In this document: positions 63,044 to 64,000 of the stretch, one piece after another
Layout of the letters: each line of letters begins with the position of its first letter
Position numbering within the stretch: position 1 is the stretch's first letter
Source: Prevotellaceae bacterium MN60
GTDB lineage: Bacteria; Bacteroidota; Bacteroidia; Bacteroidales; Bacteroidaceae
Assembly: GCA_900199555.1 (NCBI GenBank)
Contig: FZQZ01000010.1
Coordinates: 42,226-106,225 of the forward strand
Reading direction: 5' to 3'
Length of the DNA: 64,000 nt
Made by a program: the position numbers and the translations under genes
Notes under the pieces: model-generated
Told to the model about the DNA's origin: nothing
What the model saw: the letters and a program-made list of their open reading frames with translations, nothing else
Databases searched by the model: none

Positions 63044-63211
63044 AGCGCTGAATTAGTTGTATTGAGCGCTGAATTAGTTGTATTGAGCGCCAAATTAGTT
63101 ACTCTTGAAGTGCAAGTACAGCTATTTTACACCTCTAAATAGCTGTATTCAGAGCTGGCTTAGCTGTATTCAGCATTGAGTTAGCTGTATTCAGCATTGT
63201 ATCAGCTGTTC
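63044..63211. repeat. 21-bp periodic array (distal)
   Basis: Units starting AGCGCTGAATTAGTTGTA (63044, 63065) and AGCGCCAAATTAGTTAC (63086) step by 21 bp. After a diverged middle, units TTCAGAGCTGGCTTAGCTG (63149), TTCAGCATTGAGTTAGCTG (63170) and TTCAGCATTGTATCAGCTG (63191) also step by 21 bp and resemble the inverse of the first units. Confidence 0.7.
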
Positions 63212-63248
63212 CCCCTTACAAGATTATTAGAAAAAAAGTTTTCGTGCA

Positions 63249-63574
63249 AAAACATCTAACCTTCTAACCCAACACCCTTCAAATGCCTATCTGCATTGAG
63301 TTCCAAGCGGGTTAGATGTTTGCCAACATCTAACCTACTATTAACCTACTTGCACAGTGCAAATTAATTTTGAACACGAATTGCACTAATCTAACTATTT
63401 CTTATTGCTATGCAATAATTTGGAATTAAATGATTCATGAGAATAGTGAGATTTTTGGTCAAAAAGGGTAGATGTAGGTTAGGTGTAGGTTAGGTATTTA
63501 AGCAACATCTAACCCAGCTCAATCCCTTTATGCATCGGCATTTCAGCCCTGTTGGGGTAGAAGGTTAGATGTTT
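63249..63574. repeat. long interrupted palindrome, copy B with internal insertion
   Basis: Outer arms are CATCTAACCTTCTAACCC (63253-63270) and GGGGTAGAAGGTTAGATG (63554-63571, one mismatch). The left half matches the reverse complement of the right half of copy A (including ACACCCTTCAAATG and CTATCTGCATTGAG), and the right half matches the reverse complement of copy A's left half. The centre is interrupted by about 180 bp with several GTAGGTTAGGT words. Confidence 0.8.
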
Positions 63575-63605
63575 TTCGACATAAACTATTCTCTACAATA
63601 TCCAG

Positions 63606-63695
63606 ATAGTTTGACGGCACCTTACGTGGAGTTTGACGGCACAATCCGAGGAGAAAAGTGCCGTCAAACCAATTGAATTTACGCATAATTCATGG
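63606..63695. repeat. TTTGACGGCAC repeat cluster (distal 2)
   Basis: AGTTTGACGGCACCTTACG and GTTTGACGGCACAATCCGAG are followed by GTGCCGTCAAACC (inverted) and AATTTACGCATAATTCATGG. The TTTGACGGCAC/GTGCCGTCAAA pair can form a hairpin. Confidence 0.7.
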
Positions 63696-63742
63696 TGCAT
63701 AGTTCTTTGACCTACAGGTCAAAGCGACCAAAGGTCGATGAC

Positions 63743-63769
63743 ATAGTTTATAGTGCATAGTGCATAGTT
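63743..63769. repeat. ATAGTGC heptanucleotide array
   Basis: ATAGTTT, ATAGTGC, ATAGTGC, ATAGTTA: a second heptad type with the same 7-bp period, next to the rRNA operon terminator. Confidence 0.7.
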
Positions 63770-63772
63770 AAA

Positions 63773-63812
63773 CAAAAAAAGAAGCCCTCTCATCGTTGTG
63801 ATGAAAGGGCTT
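63773..63812 (-). terminator. rRNA operon terminator
   Basis: GAAGCCCTCTCATC (63781-63794) and GATGAAAGGGCTTC (63799-63812) form a stem with one mismatch or wobble around a GTTGT loop. On the minus strand a T run follows (A run at 63773-63780). It lies just beyond the 5S gene. Confidence 0.88.
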
Positions 63813-63821
63813 CACACTTAA

Positions 63822-63934
<113 letters not shown>

Positions 63935-63943
63935 ATAAATCTC

Positions 63944-63978
63944 ATTGAACATTGACCATTGAACATTGACCATTATGG
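63944..63978 (+). repeat. heptanucleotide repeat in the 23S-5S spacer
   Basis: ATTGAAC, ATTGACC, ATTGAAC, ATTGACC, ATTATGG: the same four-heptad-plus-ATTATG unit as at 5697 and 7322. It starts 9 bp outside the 5S 5' end. Any inverted partner would lie beyond the window end. Confidence 0.88.
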
Positions 63979-64000
63979 AACAATGACAACAATCTAAATG

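Larger units (their letters stand above)
62745..63770. other. gene-free mosaic of palindromic repeats (distal copy)
   Basis: I see no credible gene in this 1-kb stretch. In order it holds: a TTTGACGGCATAATTCGAG repeat (62815-62905); a region with two AATAACTTTTG/ATAACTTTTGACG words (about 62965-63010); a 21-bp periodic array (63044-63211); the long interrupted palindrome copy B (63249-63574); a second TTTGACGGCAC cluster (63606-63695); a CTTTGACC hairpin (63705-63724); and an ATAGTGC heptad array (63743-63769). The modules match those at 8731-9570, partly in reverse order. Confidence 0.8.

Noticed and set aside
63044..63211. Possible CRISPR array
   Set aside because: Units are contiguous 21-bp degenerate repeats without spacers, and no cas gene is present.

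Overview
The window looks like a chromosomal segment of a Bacteroidota bacterium, most likely Prevotella or a close relative. Evidence: promoters follow the Bacteroidota pattern TTTG-N19/20-TAnnTTTG (at least twelve good examples, often ending TATCTTTGC); Shine-Dalgarno sites are almost absent; there are many lipoproteins, DUF1460, DUF4421 and NTP_transf_5-type proteins, arrays of FtsX-like ABC permeases, and secreted enzymes with C-termini resembling type IX secretion sorting domains. No phage, integrase, transposase, CRISPR array or tRNA gene was found. Most genes are core metabolism or envelope functions.

Layout. 1-6 kb: a (p)ppGpp synthetase cut by the window edge, a lipoprotein plus PepD peptidase, a small membrane protein, a Skp/OmpH-like lipoprotein and a DbpA-like RNA helicase. 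6-8.7 kb: serC and a Lys-type serA, with a gene for an S23/four-helix-bundle protein wedged between them and bracketed by inverted heptanucleotide repeats. 8.7-9.7 kb: a gene-free mosaic of palindromic repeats. 9.7-14.4 kb: two AT-rich lipoproteins, a cupin lipoprotein, pfkA, a DUF1015 protein and a YigZ/IMPACT protein. 14.4-19.4 kb (minus): FAD protein, YkvA, DUF1460 amidase-like, DUF4421, Gfo/Idh oxidoreductase. 19.4-26.5 kb: membrane protein, bifunctional hisB, NTase-like protein, a divergent NAD-dependent ligase, metY, DUF3237. 26.6-36.9 kb: trpS, a membrane-anchored putative regulator, NfeD-SPFH pair, a response-regulator/kinase hybrid, glmS, uxaC, YccF, ansA, rubrerythrin. 37-44.7 kb (minus): a large GH2 beta-galactosidase, a Tat-exported Fe-S aldo/keto reductase, an Ntn amidase-like protein and a flavoprotein. 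44.9-56.8 kb: a complete export system (TolC, HlyD-type adaptor, three tandem FtsX-like permeases and one MacB/LolD-type ATPase) divergent from its likely two-component regulators. 56.8-62.7 kb: uracil/xanthine permease, S9 dipeptidyl peptidase, secreted deacetylase-like protein. 62.8-63.8 kb: a second gene-free repeat mosaic, then a 5S rRNA gene, the 3' end of an rRNA operon on the minus strand.

Most notable: (1) a heptanucleotide repeat, (ATTGACC)x4 followed by ATTATG, occurs three times: bracketing the S23-type gene, as an in-frame palindrome inside the RNA helicase linker, and in the 23S-5S spacer. S23 proteins were first known from intervening sequences in 23S rRNA, so these may belong to one dispersed element family. 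(2) The two gene-free mosaics at 8.7-9.6 kb and 62.8-63.8 kb share the same modules, including a long interrupted palindrome present in opposite orientations. (3) The three ABC permeases have nearly identical 3' ends and diverged middles, a pattern of gene conversion. (4) The response regulator beside that export operon is an NtrC-type protein that lacks the sigma-54 AAA+ domain.

Everything here was read by eye. Family names come from recognised motifs and not from database searches, and start codons were moved to internal Met codons where the longest frame clearly ran into promoters or repeats.
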